The translations under genes were made by a program, and so were the position numbers. From positions 128,701,679 to 128,765,678 of the forward strand of contig CM045762.1 of NCBI GenBank assembly GCA_025200525.1: a stretch of DNA of 64,000 bases, given 5' to 3'. This document shows positions 12,136 through 22,802 of this stretch, in pieces. The notes under the pieces were generated by a model. The model saw nothing but the letters and a program-made list of their open reading frames with translations, did no database searches and was not told where the DNA came from. This DNA comes from Camellia lanceoleosa (Eukaryota; Streptophyta; Magnoliopsida; Ericales; Theaceae). Positions within the stretch are counted from its first letter, which is position 1; each line of letters begins with the position of its first letter.

Positions 12136-12520
12136 GTGACTGAATTTTTGTAATCATCACTTATGCTGCTTGTATGTAGTTTGATAAATTGTGGTGTTGT
12201 TAATGGATATTAATTTTCATATTCACTGGTTGGAATTAAAATATTCATAATTTTGGGTATTTTTTTAACAATTTGAATCATCGAAATTGATTTTAAAATG
12301 GGTCTACTAAATCCAAACAGTCTCTCAGGTTGAGATCACAATTTAAGGGAAGTCAAACCCTTTTTATTTATCTATCGAAATTATTTTAACCTATCTCCCC
12401 ATATTTTAACATATCTATCCAAATTATTTTAATTTATTTGTCCTAGTATTTTTACTTATTTGTTCAAATTATTTTAACTTATTTTGGACAAATATGTACT
12501 TGAAGCTTAAAATTCAAAAA

Positions 12521-12551
<31 letters not shown>

Positions 12552-13247
12552 AATCATTTATGATTTTAAAATTTCAACATGTCATAATTTCATGCTAGGT
12601 GGTCAACTTTGAATGATATTTTTCTTTTATTTCATGGATTTTTTTCAAAAGATTTTAGTTTAAAGTCCTGATATTAAGATCTTATAAGATAAAAACATGC
12701 AATATTTTTCATAATAATTGGGATCCCTCAACATTTTCACAAAAAAAATGCAGTACAAAGTTCAAAGTGAAATTTTACAGAGAAATTTCTACTTCACAAG
12801 AAATTTCCGCTCATAATATTATTAAGGAATCTTAACTAATAAGAAAAAAAAAATACCAGATCTCTTCTACTACCAAAAGTTGGAGAGAGATTTTTATTAT
12901 TTTATCCTTTTTCAAAACAATAATGTTATAAATCTCAAAAGTTTTATCAATTTTTCTACTAAATCTATCCATCTGAAACTGGTGAAGGCAATCTTTCGCA
13001 TTTACTTTCGCAAAAAAATCGTACTTTACTGTTTTGATTGATCGAAAAATCATTTTATTCACTTTTTTTTAAAATTTTATATTTAATATTAATCTTATTT
13101 GAAAAATATCAAAAGAAATGAATTATACATATATGAATTTCATTAAAAACGAATCTATAAAACTCAAATTTTGAGATTTTAAAATTTTCTAATACAGAAT
13201 AAATTTGTTTCACAAAAAATATGTCGTAGTGGCCTTAAAAATTGGGG
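12136..13247. other. AT-rich spacer between kinase pseudogenes
   Basis: No gene is recognised. It contains an (AAAT)n microsatellite at about 12516-12551 and short A/T runs. The ORFs in it have no recognisable motifs. Confidence 0.6.
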
Positions 13248-13258
13248 GAATTACATCC

Positions 13259-13695
13259 GAATAATGTTTGAGGGCCCGAAATCTGGGGCTCGAATCCGGC
13301 TCGAAGCCCAAAACGACGTCGTTTTGGGCTTCGAATTTTTTTATTTTTATTTTTTTTTCTTTTCTTCCTTTTCTTCCTTCTCTTTCTTTCTCTTCGTCTT
13401 CTTCGTTGAACAGAGAGAAGAGCAGAGGCGAGAGAGAGAAGAGGCCACGGCGTCGTCAGTTCACCGGTGGCCGCAATTGTCATTGTCGGATCTCGCAGCT
13501 CGTCAGCCGATCTCGCAGTTCGTCGCTCGTCCACCTCCACCCCCTGCCGCCTCCGCCTCCACCTCTGCCTCCAACCCCATTTTTAGGGCCCCCTCCAGTT
13601 CTGCTTCTCCTCCTCTCCTTCTTCTTCTTCTTCCTCCTTCCTTCTGAAATTCGAGCCGTTTGGCTCGAAACCCTTTCGAGCCCTGTAGCAGTTTT
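13259..13695. mobile_element. GC-rich insert flanked by 11-bp direct repeats (possible gene-capturing element)
   Basis: A 437-bp, unusually C/G-rich block sits between perfect GAATTACATCC repeats (13248-13258 and 13696-13706). Both ends carry inverted GGCTCGAA-type motifs. A long pyrimidine run (13335-13400) is followed by CCGCC/CCTCC-rich sequence resembling the 5' leader and start of a gene. ORFs spanning it are low-complexity (Phe/Ser- or Pro-rich) and I do not call them genes. A Pack-MULE-like or other captured fragment is my best guess. Confidence 0.45.
13301..13334. repeat. Perfect 34-bp palindrome centred on GACGTC
   Basis: The two 17-bp halves are exact reverse complements; the centre reads AAAACGACGTCGTTTT. 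GACGTC is an ACGT-core (bZIP/CRE-like) site. It lies inside the GC-rich insert and could form a hairpin or cruciform. Confidence 0.85.
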
Positions 13696-14250
13696 GAATT
13701 ACATCCCAATGGCACAGAGGGTTTTTTTTAACACAAATATGACTTGCACCCACAACATTTCACTTCCATCCCATCACAGAATCACTTTTACTCTGCATGT
13801 TTTTGTATTTTTTTTCCCCTACTGTGCTGTAGTTCTCCCTTAAAAATTTAGCACATGAAAGTATTTCTAAATAAAATTAAAAATTAAATTTATAGCTTGA
13901 GCCCTCATAACAAAATAGCACGAATTAAAATTTAAAAAAAAATTATTTTTAAAAATTCTAAACTAAACAAATAGCTACTCGTAAAAGTCATGCAAGTGCC
14001 CAATTATGATGGCTAACACGGTTTCACGAGGCCACACTGAAATCATACCACACCGCGTGTTGAACTCTATTGCCTAAGTCAAGTCGTCGGCGTGCTACAT
14101 ACATTGACCGCTACTTAGATTAACTTCTGTTTCAATCAGAGACCACTCTTTGTTTCTTTCTCATCTCTCAAAAACTCATCTTTTTTTTTATCATCTTCCA
14201 GTGTTAACGGTATATTCTTTCATATATTTAGGCTCCCAAATATCAAAGAT

Positions 14251-15478
14251 ATGTCTGGTTTAAGTGCTGGTGATGCAACTTCAAGCGTTGTGATCGAATC
14301 ATGCCGTTGCTTTTCACTAGCTGCGATACAATCAATGACCAACAATTTTAATGAAGAATTAGTTATTGGGATGGGCGGATTTGGCAAGGTATATAAGGGG
14401 TTCATCGATAACGGTGCTACAGCTGTTTCCATATAGAGGTTGAAAGCAGAGTCCAATCGAGGTGCAGAGGAGTTCCGGAATGAGGTCAAGATGTTGTCTA
14501 ACCTCCGACACACTCATCTTGTTGCTCTGATCGGCCAATGCAACGACTGCCAAGAAATGATCCTTGTTTACGAATATATGGCTCGTGGGACCCTAGCCAA
14601 TCATCTCTATAATAGAAGTAGAAACCAAACTGAAATTAGTACTTTTCATCACATGGGAGCAGAGGCTCAACATTTGCATCGGTGCAGCACGAGGATTAGA
14701 CTACCTTCACACTGGTACTGATCAAAGTTTCATACACCAAGATGTGAAGACCACAAACATTCTGTTGGACGAGAATTGGGTAGCCAAGATTTCAGATTTT
14801 GGGCTGTCCAAAGGCACTATAAGCAATTCAGCAACCCACGTTATTACGAGAGTCAAAGGTACATTTGGGTATCTAGATCCAGATTATTTCTATACCCACA
14901 GACTAACCAAGAAATCTGATGTGTATGCCTTTGGTATTGTGTTGTTGGAAGTGCTCTGTGGGAGGCCGCCTGTGGATGAAAGACTTGAGGGGGAAATTAG
15001 TTTAATCCTTTGGGCTCAACAACACATTAAAAAAGGAAAGGTTGATCGAATCATTGATCCCTCATTGATTGGACAAATAACACCAGAGAGTCTAAAGTAC
15101 TTCGTAGAAGTCGCCTACAATTGTTTACATACTAGTTCAAAGGAAAGGCCTACAATGGCCGAAGTGGTGGGGACTCTTGATCTTGCATTGTTGTCACAAC
15201 GTAAAGGACGATCAAAGGGAATAATCAGAAAGGTGCTTCAGGGTATTGCAACTGTGCCTAAAGGTATGAATCGTTGGTGGAGGGAGAGAATGGACAATGG
15301 TTTTGAGAGTGGACCATCAAATGATTCATTTTCGGAACCACTTTCAAACGACTCATTTTGGGAACCCCTTCAGATTTGTTTTGGGAACAACTTTCAGATG
15401 GTTTTACCCGATCACACCGTCATTTCTCACTTGATGAGATTCGAGCGGCTACAAATGATTTTGATGAGGGACTTTTGA
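14251..15478 (+). pseudogene. FERONIA-like tandem-kinase pseudogene, first kinase domain (copy 2)
   Basis: Starts with ATG (MSGLSAGDATSS) and runs straight into a FERONIA-type kinase domain with no signal peptide, malectin-like ectodomain or membrane helix, so it would resemble a cytoplasmic kinase. Visible motifs are the Gly loop GMGGFGKVYKG, VYEYMARGTLANHLY, HQDVKTTNILLDEN (HRD altered to HQD), [33 protein letters not shown] and PPVDERLEGE. The catalytic Lys codon of VAIK is replaced by TAG (14434-14436). A frameshift lies near 14645-14651, and a second (about 15330-15400) switches to the frame of the second kinase domain. Related to copy 1 at 11093. Domain identity is sure; the gene is a pseudogene unless these lesions are assembly errors. 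Confidence 0.88.
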
Positions 15479-16686
15479 TCGGAATTGACATGTTTAAGAA
15501 TGTGTACAAAGGTTGCATGGATGCGGAAACTATTATTGTCATGATCAACAGGTTCAGTGACTTGACATTGCGAAATTGGAAAGAGGTTACGGCTGACATT
15601 GAGGTACACTCCGTGCTCGAGAATCACCACCCCCACATAGTCTCTTTGATTGGATTTTGCCATGTGAAATCAGAGTTAATTGTCGTGTATGATTACATGG
15701 AGAATGGATCCTTGGAAGATCATATATTCAACACAAACAACGATACACTTCTGTGGAAAGAACGACTCAGGATCTGCATTGGTGCAGCACGAGGACTACA
15801 ACATCTCCATGAGAATGCGAAGCAAAGAGTCATCCACTGTGACATAACGCCAGCTAATATTCTGTTGGACGAGAATTGGGTTGCAAAACTTCCTCATTTC
15901 GGGCTTTCCAAATTAATACCCAATGACGCTACATATGTACCATTAACGGATTCAATGATCTGTGGTACTATTGGATATATGGCACCATAGTACATTATGC
16001 ATAGAAAATTGACAACAAAATCTGACATATATTCATTTGGGATGGTGTTGTTGTCAGTATTGTGTGCTAAGAAGCCATATTATGAGCTAGACTGGAGTGG
16101 TAAATCGTTAGTACGTCAGTTCATGAATAGTATCAATACCATTGATCAAATCATTGATCCAAATCTGATTGGGAAAATAGCACCAGAATGCTTGAAGGAA
16201 TTTGTCAATATTGCATTACGTTGTCTACTTGATCAGGCTGACCAGCGACCCTCAATAGACAATGTGGTAAGGAGCCTCCAATCTGCATTACTACTACAGG
16301 AGGCTTGGGAGAATTATTTTGAGATTGGTGCTGAGTTACCTGTGTTTGACCTTTATTGTTGTAGCGTCTTCTCTGTTGATGGTTACTTGACAAATGGTGG
16401 GTTGAGAGTTTTTCCATCAAATATTGATGGAGAAATGTTACGGATCATGAAAAAAATTTTATGAAAATGACCATGAAAGATCTGTGACCCTTAGATTACC
16501 TTGATTAGTGTGTGGTGTTTTATTCTAAATATAATTTAAAGGTCACAAATCTTTCATGATCATTTTCATAAAAGACTTTTCATGATACCTAACATTGCTA
16601 ATATTGATGATGATCTTGCTTCAAATCTTGATGGAGGATCGAATGGGTACCTGTCAAATCCAGATTTTGACGAATTAATTCGTTGA
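15358..16686 (+). pseudogene. FERONIA-like tandem-kinase pseudogene, second kinase domain
   Basis: Continues the gene above in another frame with a second, more diverged kinase domain: HFSLDEIRAATNDFDEG, VYDYMENGSLEDHIF, CIGAARGLQHLHE, HCDITPANILLDENW, GTIGYMAP, TTKSDIYSFGMVLL, RPSIDNVVRSLQ. Several catalytic residues are gone: the Gly loop reads GIDMFKNVYKG, the VAIK Lys is Asn (VMINRF), and DFG is HFG. It therefore looks like a pseudokinase even before decay. A TAG (15988-15990) replaces the Glu of MAPEY. A 171-bp MITE at 16430-16600 ends the frame at 16464. Beyond the MITE the original frame resumes at 16601 and reaches TGA at 16684-16686, an acidic, Asn/Asp-rich C-terminus. Confidence 0.85.
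16430..16600. mobile_element. 171-bp foldback MITE in the kinase 3' end
   Basis: Inverted ends (GAGAAATGTTA...TAACATTGCTA) with long complementary arms, flanked by 9-bp direct repeats ATATTGATG (16421-16429, 16601-16609). A second copy of identical length lies at 29313-29483. A 9-bp target site points to a Mutator-like family. Confidence 0.8.
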
Positions 16687-17000
16687 TTAAGAAGCTTTTG
16701 GATTTGACTCTTTTATACTACATGTACGTCTTTCCATTTTATTTTGTTTGGAGTTTTTTTTTTTTTTTTTAACTGTTGGTGTATATATGTTAGACAATTT
16801 CTCATAGTTGGATGTTTGGATTGATGAGAATTTCGTGTGATAGTTGAATTTTTATATTTCCGTGAATGTGTTCGGATTTCCTTCATGGTTAATTGTCTAA
16901 TTTGATAGGGTGATAACCCGTAGATCGACCAATTCACAAGGGGATAAAATAAAATTTTCCCTATTCATAATATATCTTCTACAAATGAAAGAAAAACACA
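16687..17000. other. Spacer after kinase pseudogene
   Basis: AT-rich with a T-run near 16757. No gene is recognised. It probably contains the boundary between host DNA and the pararetroviral relic, which I cannot place exactly. Confidence 0.4.
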
Positions 17001-17261
17001 ATATATATATATTAAGACCGCGGAAGCAGCAAGTAGAATGAAGAACATGGATTACGAAATCAAATATGACTAAAATTGAACAACAGAATTGGAATGCACA
17101 TAAAATAAAACTGTCATAATTTAAAATACAGAAAATAACTTACAATTACAATTGTAGCAACTGCAAGGATCTTTAATTGGGTTACAAAAGGAAAGGAGTA
17201 ATTGTCACTCAGAGCTTTCTGTTTTTTCTTTAGACTGAAGAATGAAAAACTTGAAGCTCAA

Positions 17262-17606
17262 TGAATTCGTATAATATATAGAAAAGGAAAATCTGAGTCA
17301 TGTGACTAATACTGATTCTTGTGACGATACAATAATCTTGTGACTTCTTTGATTGATGAAAGCAATGGCAACAAGATGGGATAAAGTAGATCTTGTCGGT
17401 TGCTTTTGGTGGAGTGATAGCACGAATATGCGCTTTAACAAAAGTTGATTGGGTGAATAGTGACGGTGAATAGTAAAAGTGAACAAAGAACTTTTACTAT
17501 TCATCACTTTCGTGAACACGTGAATATAGGAATCAATATAGATACAAATTAGCGTTTTTCTCAAAAGAGTATTGATTGAAGCTAATTTGTATTTATAGGA
17601 ATCCTA
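17262..17606 (-). promoter_or_regulatory. Candidate pararetroviral promoter region
   Basis: Downstream of the last viral ORF, the minus strand has two TATA-like boxes, CCTATAAATACA (about 17592-17603) and CTATATATTATAC (about 17270-17282), before a long noncoding leader. Caulimovirids place their single pregenomic promoter in the intergenic region after the last ORF, which matches this position. Evidence is position and motif only. Confidence 0.4.
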
Positions 17607-17707
17607 TGTTTGATCAGGCAAATGGGTCCTGAGCATCTTGGAACTCAGATCTGCCATATGAGATTGGTTGAGTAGCTGATCCTTCAGAAGATTGTGAATG
17701 GTGCTTC

Positions 17708-18730
17708 CTAATTTTCTGAATCGTTGACGGGCTTGACTTGATCTGTGATTTGGCGGGCTAACTGGAGCAATTCATCTCTGGATAACTTGGGCTTGACCGT
17801 TGATTTAGCTTTGGGCTGAGCAGGGGGTGAAATGGGCTTAGCCTTAGCTTTGGACTTTGATTTAGGCCGTGAATGTTCCTTGGGCTGGTCCAGAATTGCA
17901 GGAGCTTTGGACTTAGCCTTGGATTTTGATTGGGTTGGCTGAACTGATTTGGATTTGGGCTTGGAACCGCTAGATGAGGGGCTTCCAAGGTTGATTGAAG
18001 GAAGACTGGTGACTTCCTTGATGATTGTGACAGTTGGGTTCTGCTGGGCTTTGATCATAGAAGGAGTTGGAGCACATTGATCAACAGGAAATTCTTCTTG
18101 AACAATTTCAAATATTCTGGGCACATTGAACTTAGCCCACCATTTAACTGAATGTTGACGGGTGATTATGTTACCATCAATTCCATATTGCCATTTAAAT
18201 ATCCATGGGAGTTTATATTTGGATATAAAAATTAGCAAAGATGGAAATTGTCTCTGATGAGTGGTGAATGGGTAAACAGAGGAGAAATAGTTAACTAGTT
18301 CAATGAGATCACCAGGGAGAATGTCTGAAATGGCACCATAATGAGTCCACCATCTCAAAAACCAGGTAGGTAATTCAGATTTGAATTTTTGATCAAAGCA
18401 GATGTACCAAGAGTGACTAAAAGTTTCATTTTGGTACAGGAAAATCTTGAACCAGGCATCAACATAGTCATGGTAATTATACTGAATAGAATGACCAGGC
18501 AAATCTCGAAGCTGATAAGGAGGACCCCATTCAGCTTGGGAAACAATACTATGGATGTAAATGGAATGATATAGAACCTTGCTGGCGTAGGTTCGATCAT
18601 AAATGGGTTTGATCAAGACTGATTGATGATGGATCAAAATATCTTTGTAATAGGTGATTGTTTTCTCTGGATGGGAGAGGATGAAATGGCATCCAGAGCC
18701 AAAATGAGATTTAGCAATTTCATGGATCAA
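17708..18730 (-). pseudogene. EPRV downstream ORF, main body and Lys-rich tail
   Basis: 340-codon frame resembling the unknown-function ORF found after RNase H in some endogenous pararetroviruses. Landmarks: HEIAKSHFGSGCHFILSHPEK, YHSIYIHSIVSQAEWG, YNYHDYVDAWFK, SWYICF, WFLRWWTHYG, KYKLPWIFKWQYG and KWWAKF. These aromatic-rich blocks are followed by a repetitive Lys/Ser/Ala/Pro tail of KSK and KAK units (about residues 255-320). It lies in a different frame from the N-terminal piece at 18807-19037, so a frameshift separates them in 18731-18806. Its function is unknown to me; the basic tail suggests nucleic-acid contact (inference). Confidence 0.6.
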
Positions 18731-18806
18731 TTGACTTTTAGGATGACTGGGTTCTTTATAGAACAGATTAGTAGTGTGTGATTTGATATAATCAGTTCAG
18801 GATGAC

Positions 18807-19037
18807 TTAACTGGGTTGGCGGTGAAATGGAGTAATCGAGACCCATTGGCTTGATGAAGCAAAAGGATCAGTAGCCAAAGCAGTGGAGTAATTAGGCCTG
18901 GGGATGTTACCAAGGAGTTGGTAACGGTTGATCATTTGAATGGGTTGAGGGTATTGTCCTACTAACTCCAAAGGAGGAGGAACAAAAGGCTGACTAGAAG
19001 AAACCAAAGCCTTGGAAGGAGGCCTTGGGCGAGACAT
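18807..19037 (-). pseudogene. EPRV downstream ORF, N-terminal piece
   Basis: Starts at an ATG (19035-19037) with MSRPRPPSKALVSS, followed by a Pro/Ser-rich stretch and NRYQLLGNIPRPNYSTALA. This matches in style the N-terminus of the downstream ORF of related endogenous pararetroviruses. It ends at a stop at 18807-18809. The continuation is in another frame at 18730, so one ancestral ORF of roughly 430 codons is split. The start lies about 35 nt beyond the stop of the small ORF 19073-19303. Confidence 0.55.
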
Positions 19038-19072
19038 CTGTTTAAACAAGAAACAATGATTATCAGCAAGGA

Positions 19073-19303
19073 TTAACAACCAGAAAGAAGATCAAGATAA
19101 TTTTGGTAGTAGTGTAAATCATTGTAATAGTTATGATGCAGAATGCGACGAGCTTGAATCTGTTGGTGAATGATGTATTGGGCTCTCTTAGTAGTGGGTT
19201 TGGTTGATTTAAGGCGATTAATTCGGTGGTTGACTTGTTTAATCAAGGTTTGGTAATGGGTAATTTGGGTTTTTAAATATTGAGTATGTGGAGCTGCACT
19301 CAT
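19073..19303 (-). CDS. EPRV small basic ORF overlapping the RNase H stop
   Basis: A 76-codon ORF beginning with ATG in a 4-base ATGA overlap with the stop of the RT/RNase H ORF (19300-19303). The product is basic, rich in Lys, His, Tyr and Gln, and predicted helical (HTQYLKTQITHYQTLIKQVN), with a possible coiled coil. I do not recognise it. The overlap suggests translation by termination-reinitiation after the polymerase ORF, and the size invites comparison with small virion-associated proteins of other caulimovirids (speculative). Confidence 0.5.
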   Translation of the reverse strand: MSAAPHTQYLKTQITHYQTLIKQVNHRINRLKSTKPTTKRAQYIIHQQIQARRILHHNYYNDLHYYQNYLDLLSGC

Positions 19304-19824
19304 CTCTTACCCCCCTGTAAAAATTCCCGGGTGAGAAAATCAGGAAGGAAATTTTGACAACCAGGTATATAGGTAATATCAAAATCAAAAATACTTAAAA
19401 TAGATTGCCAACGGGAAAAAATTTGTTTACTGGCAAGGTTTTGAACATCTTTTTCTAAAACATATTTAGCAGATTTGCAATCAACACGAAGTAAAAATTT
19501 TTGATTTAAAATATCATCTTGAAATTTTTGAATACATAAAACAGTAGAAAAAATCTCTTTTTTAATAGTACTATAATTTAATTGTGCTTTATTCCAGACA
19601 CCAGAATGGAAACGGACAATCTGTTCAGGGGATTGAGGAGTGACTTTCTGAAGAAGAATGCCACCATAACCAATATCAGAAGCATCAGTTTGAATAATTT
19701 TGAATGAATTTTCAGTAGGAATACCAAGACAAGGAAGAGATTTAACATATTGTTTGACTTGTTGAACAATAGAAGTATGAACAGATGACCAAGGAGGAGG
19801 ATTATCCTTTAACCTATCAAACAA
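19300..19824 (-). pseudogene. EPRV RNase H domain
   Basis: Carries caulimovirid-type RNase H features: QTDASDIGYGGIL (first acidic residue), KKEIFSTVL with the Glu, VDCKSAKYVLE with the Asp, and PDFLTREF at the end. In the virus this degrades genomic RNA during reverse transcription. It is the C-terminal part of the pol polyprotein; the upstream RT (19825-20634) is out of frame in several places, so the opening residues of this ORF are not a true start. The stop TGA overlaps the next ORF start. Confidence 0.8.
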
Positions 19825-20634
19825 TGGTTGACAAGTCTTCCTAAGGTCTTTGTAAAAATCAGAATATATAATTAAGGGATCCTAAAACCTTTGTAATTGG
19901 GTTTTATCAAGAATTTCATCGGGAACTTGGATGCAAACTCAATTGATCGACTAATTGGCGAATAGTATTGTGGTGAATATCATATCCTAAGAATCTAACT
20001 TTAGTTTGAAAGAGTTTGATTTTAGGGCGAGATGACTAAGCCATGACTTTTAATTGTATAAAAGAATGCAAGTTAAATGTTTCCAATGTTCATTAAGGGA
20101 TTTGGAAAATATTAAGATGTCATCAATATAAACAATAGAAAAATGACTAAATGGATTAAAAATATCATTCATTATATTTTGAAATTCACTAGGAGCATTT
20201 TTAAACCAAATGGCATTACGTTCCATTCATATTGACCAAAGGGTGTGTGTTAAAAGCGCTTTTATATCGATCTTTAGGGTGAATTTGTATTTGCCAAAAC
20301 CCACTTTTTAAATCAAATTTACTAAAAATAATGACTTGATTAAGTCTTTTAATCAAATCTTTTTATTAGGAATAGGATATCTAATCCATTCTAATACAAA
20401 GATTGAGTGTTTATAATTAATAACTAAGCGAGGACATCTCGTTCTAATTCAAAGATTTTTATTAACATAAAAAGCGTGACAAGACCATGGTGATTTACTT
20501 GGACTAATGATTCTTTTTAATAATTCATTAATTTCTTTCTTACACATTTCAAGTAATTCATAATTCATTTGAATAGGTCGAGATTTAGTAGGGATGTGTT
20601 TTTCATTAAAATTTTTGATATATGGCAAAAGTAA
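19825..20634 (-). pseudogene. EPRV reverse transcriptase domain, frameshifted
   Basis: No long ORF, but the minus strand in shifting frames shows RT landmarks: the FGQYEWN/MPFGL region around 20200-20245 (split by a frameshift), NAPSEFQNIMN (about 20160-20195), and the catalytic YIDD box at 20119-20130 followed by ILIFSK. Several single-base indels and stops flank it. It joins the protease/coat ORF upstream (ending 20635) to RNase H downstream, as expected for a caulimovirid pol. Confidence 0.7.
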
Positions 20635-22791
20635 CTACATGCTTTTTACTCGTGCCAAAATGCAAAGGTAAATGGGAGCGATAAAGGATTCTAGTTTTAA
20701 TTTAAAATCATTAATTTGAGAAATAATAACAGGATCAGTTAATTGTTGATCAATTCTTTTATAATTAATTTCTTCCTTAAGAAAATTGATTTGCCGAGTT
20801 AAGCGATTAATAGTATGGGAAATAGAACAATCTTTTAATAGTTTTAATTCGAACATTTCAAGTGGAAACAAAAATTTAAAAGTAACAGGTTGACCTAAAA
20901 CATGAGTGGTAATTCCTTCAGTAGATGTAGTGAAGGGATAAAGTAAATGTATGAATGGAGTACCTAATATGATTTTATCAGTCATGTTTTTTACTAAAAC
21001 GAATGAGGTTTTGAAACATACATTATCTTGACAAACATGAACGTTAGGTAATTTATATTTAATACGCATTTTACTACCATTAGCAGAGGTTAATTTCTCA
21101 TGGCATTTTTCATAGTATTTAGTATGGAGCAAACCTTGTTGTACACAGTTTAAATCAGCACCAGTATCTATTAGAGCAATTAAGTTTAATTCAAAATCAT
21201 TAACAACTATCTTAATTCGTGAATACCATTTTTGCATATAGATTTTATTGATTAGATTTAATCTTTTATCGTCAGGAGTATGGGATTGTGATCTATTGTC
21301 AAATATTAATTTATCAGGATTAGTGTGATCAGAATCAGGGTCAGAATTATGTTCAGATTCATTAGGAGATCCATGGACTGAGTTGTGGAAATTATCTAAA
21401 CTTTTATTAAGTTTTAATGTAATAATTTCATCTTCTAATTTTCGATCTTTTTGTCTTAATTCATTAATAGTTTGTTTGATTTGATTGATTTCAGATTGTA
21501 AATCCTGAAGTGTAATTTCTTTAGTTTTATTTTTAAATCTTTCTAAAGTCTTAGATAAACTGATAATAGGTTTATCAATCTTAGGTTTATCATCAGAATG
21601 TATTAATAAAGATTTTAATTTATCAATATATTTTTGTTTTAAATTGGGATCATCTAATTTGCTAATTAATTCAATAAGGGCAGATTCTTCTTGGGTGTTT
21701 TTAGTAAGAACAGTTATTTGTTTAACTGGTTTACTGGCAACATCATTACATCCTAGATTAATATTATGGTCAGAATCGTCACTAGGTGAATGATAATCAG
21801 ATGAAGTTCTTGGATGATCAGAAGAGGAGTCGCTAACAGATTGATTTAATTGGAAGATTTCAAATAACTGATTTTTGGAATTATCATCAATTTGAAGTTG
21901 GTTAACTTTATCCTTTAATTTTTGCTTTTCTTTACATTTATTTGAATAATGTCCTTTTTGACCGCAATTATAGCAAGTAATGTCTTTTTTGAATTTAGAT
22001 TTGGGATGTGATTTTTTATAATATTTCTTTTTGGTTTTAGTATAAAATTTATCATGAGATTTGGAAGGTGAATAATCTTCGCGATATTTATTAGAAGAGT
22101 ATTTGGATTTATATTTATGTTTGGAGTACTTGTGTGATTTCCTACGGGAAGGTGCAACAGGAGGTAAACCATATTGTTCACAGAAATTTCCTAATTCATA
22201 TTTAGCTTTATGTTTATCCTTAGTGGCTTTTTGACTAAGTTTTAAATCAATACACATTTTTAATCCTTCTTTTTGAATAGTACTGATTATATCACCATAG
22301 GTTAAATTGTCATATTCAATAACACCAGTAGGTTGACTAAGAACATCTCTAATTTTGTGAGCAAATAGACTAGGTAATCCATTAATGAATTTTTCTTTCC
22401 AAAGGGATTTAGTACAGTCTTCACGTAACATAACTCTAGAGGTAAATACATCTTTATACCATCGAAAATCACTTAAAGTTGGGCAAATAATGTTACTAAG
22501 CTGATCATGTATGCGAGAATAAATATTAGTAGGTGTACCAATAAAATGTCGAACAATAGTATAAATTAATGTATTAATACCATCAGGGTGGCAACATCCT
22601 ATAGTTTCATCAAAAATAGGGAGACCATTATCATCAGTTTGATTAGCATATATGATGGAGTCTCGTTGATCTTCAGTTAAGTATTTTTCCCACCAAGATT
22701 TGAGCATACCAGTAAAACCAGAAGTAATCAAGGAAACAATTTCAGATTGAGAATATTGGGGATAATTAGAGAGGTAACTATTTGAAACCAT
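20635..22791 (-). pseudogene. EPRV coat-protein-like, CCHC zinc knuckle and protease polyprotein segment
   Basis: 718-codon frame. The first 200 residues contain a coat/Gag-like core (GFTGMLKSWWEKYLT, FIGTPTNIYSRIHDQL, CPTLSDFRWYKDVF). A strongly basic Lys/Ser/Tyr region and the knuckle CYNCGQKGHYSNKC (about residue 275) follow. Next is an acidic Ser/Asp linker with a probable coiled coil (LQSEINQIKQTINELRQK), then a retropepsin with the active site ALIDTGADLNCV and GTPFIHLLYPF. It ends where the RT begins. The ORF is open but is only a slice of a longer polyprotein, cut by breaks on both sides. Best-preserved part of the relic. Confidence 0.82.
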
Positions 22792-22802
22792 AGATAAATG
22801 AT

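Noticed and set aside
13268..13843. 191-codon and 127-codon plus-strand ORFs in the GC-rich block
   Set aside because: Low-complexity Phe/Ser/Pro runs from pyrimidine-rich DNA, no domain, and overlapping open frames on both strands.
16900..17260. Initiator tRNA-Met primer site for the pararetrovirus leader
   Set aside because: I looked for TGGTATCAGAGC or its complement in both flanks of the viral relic and found none.
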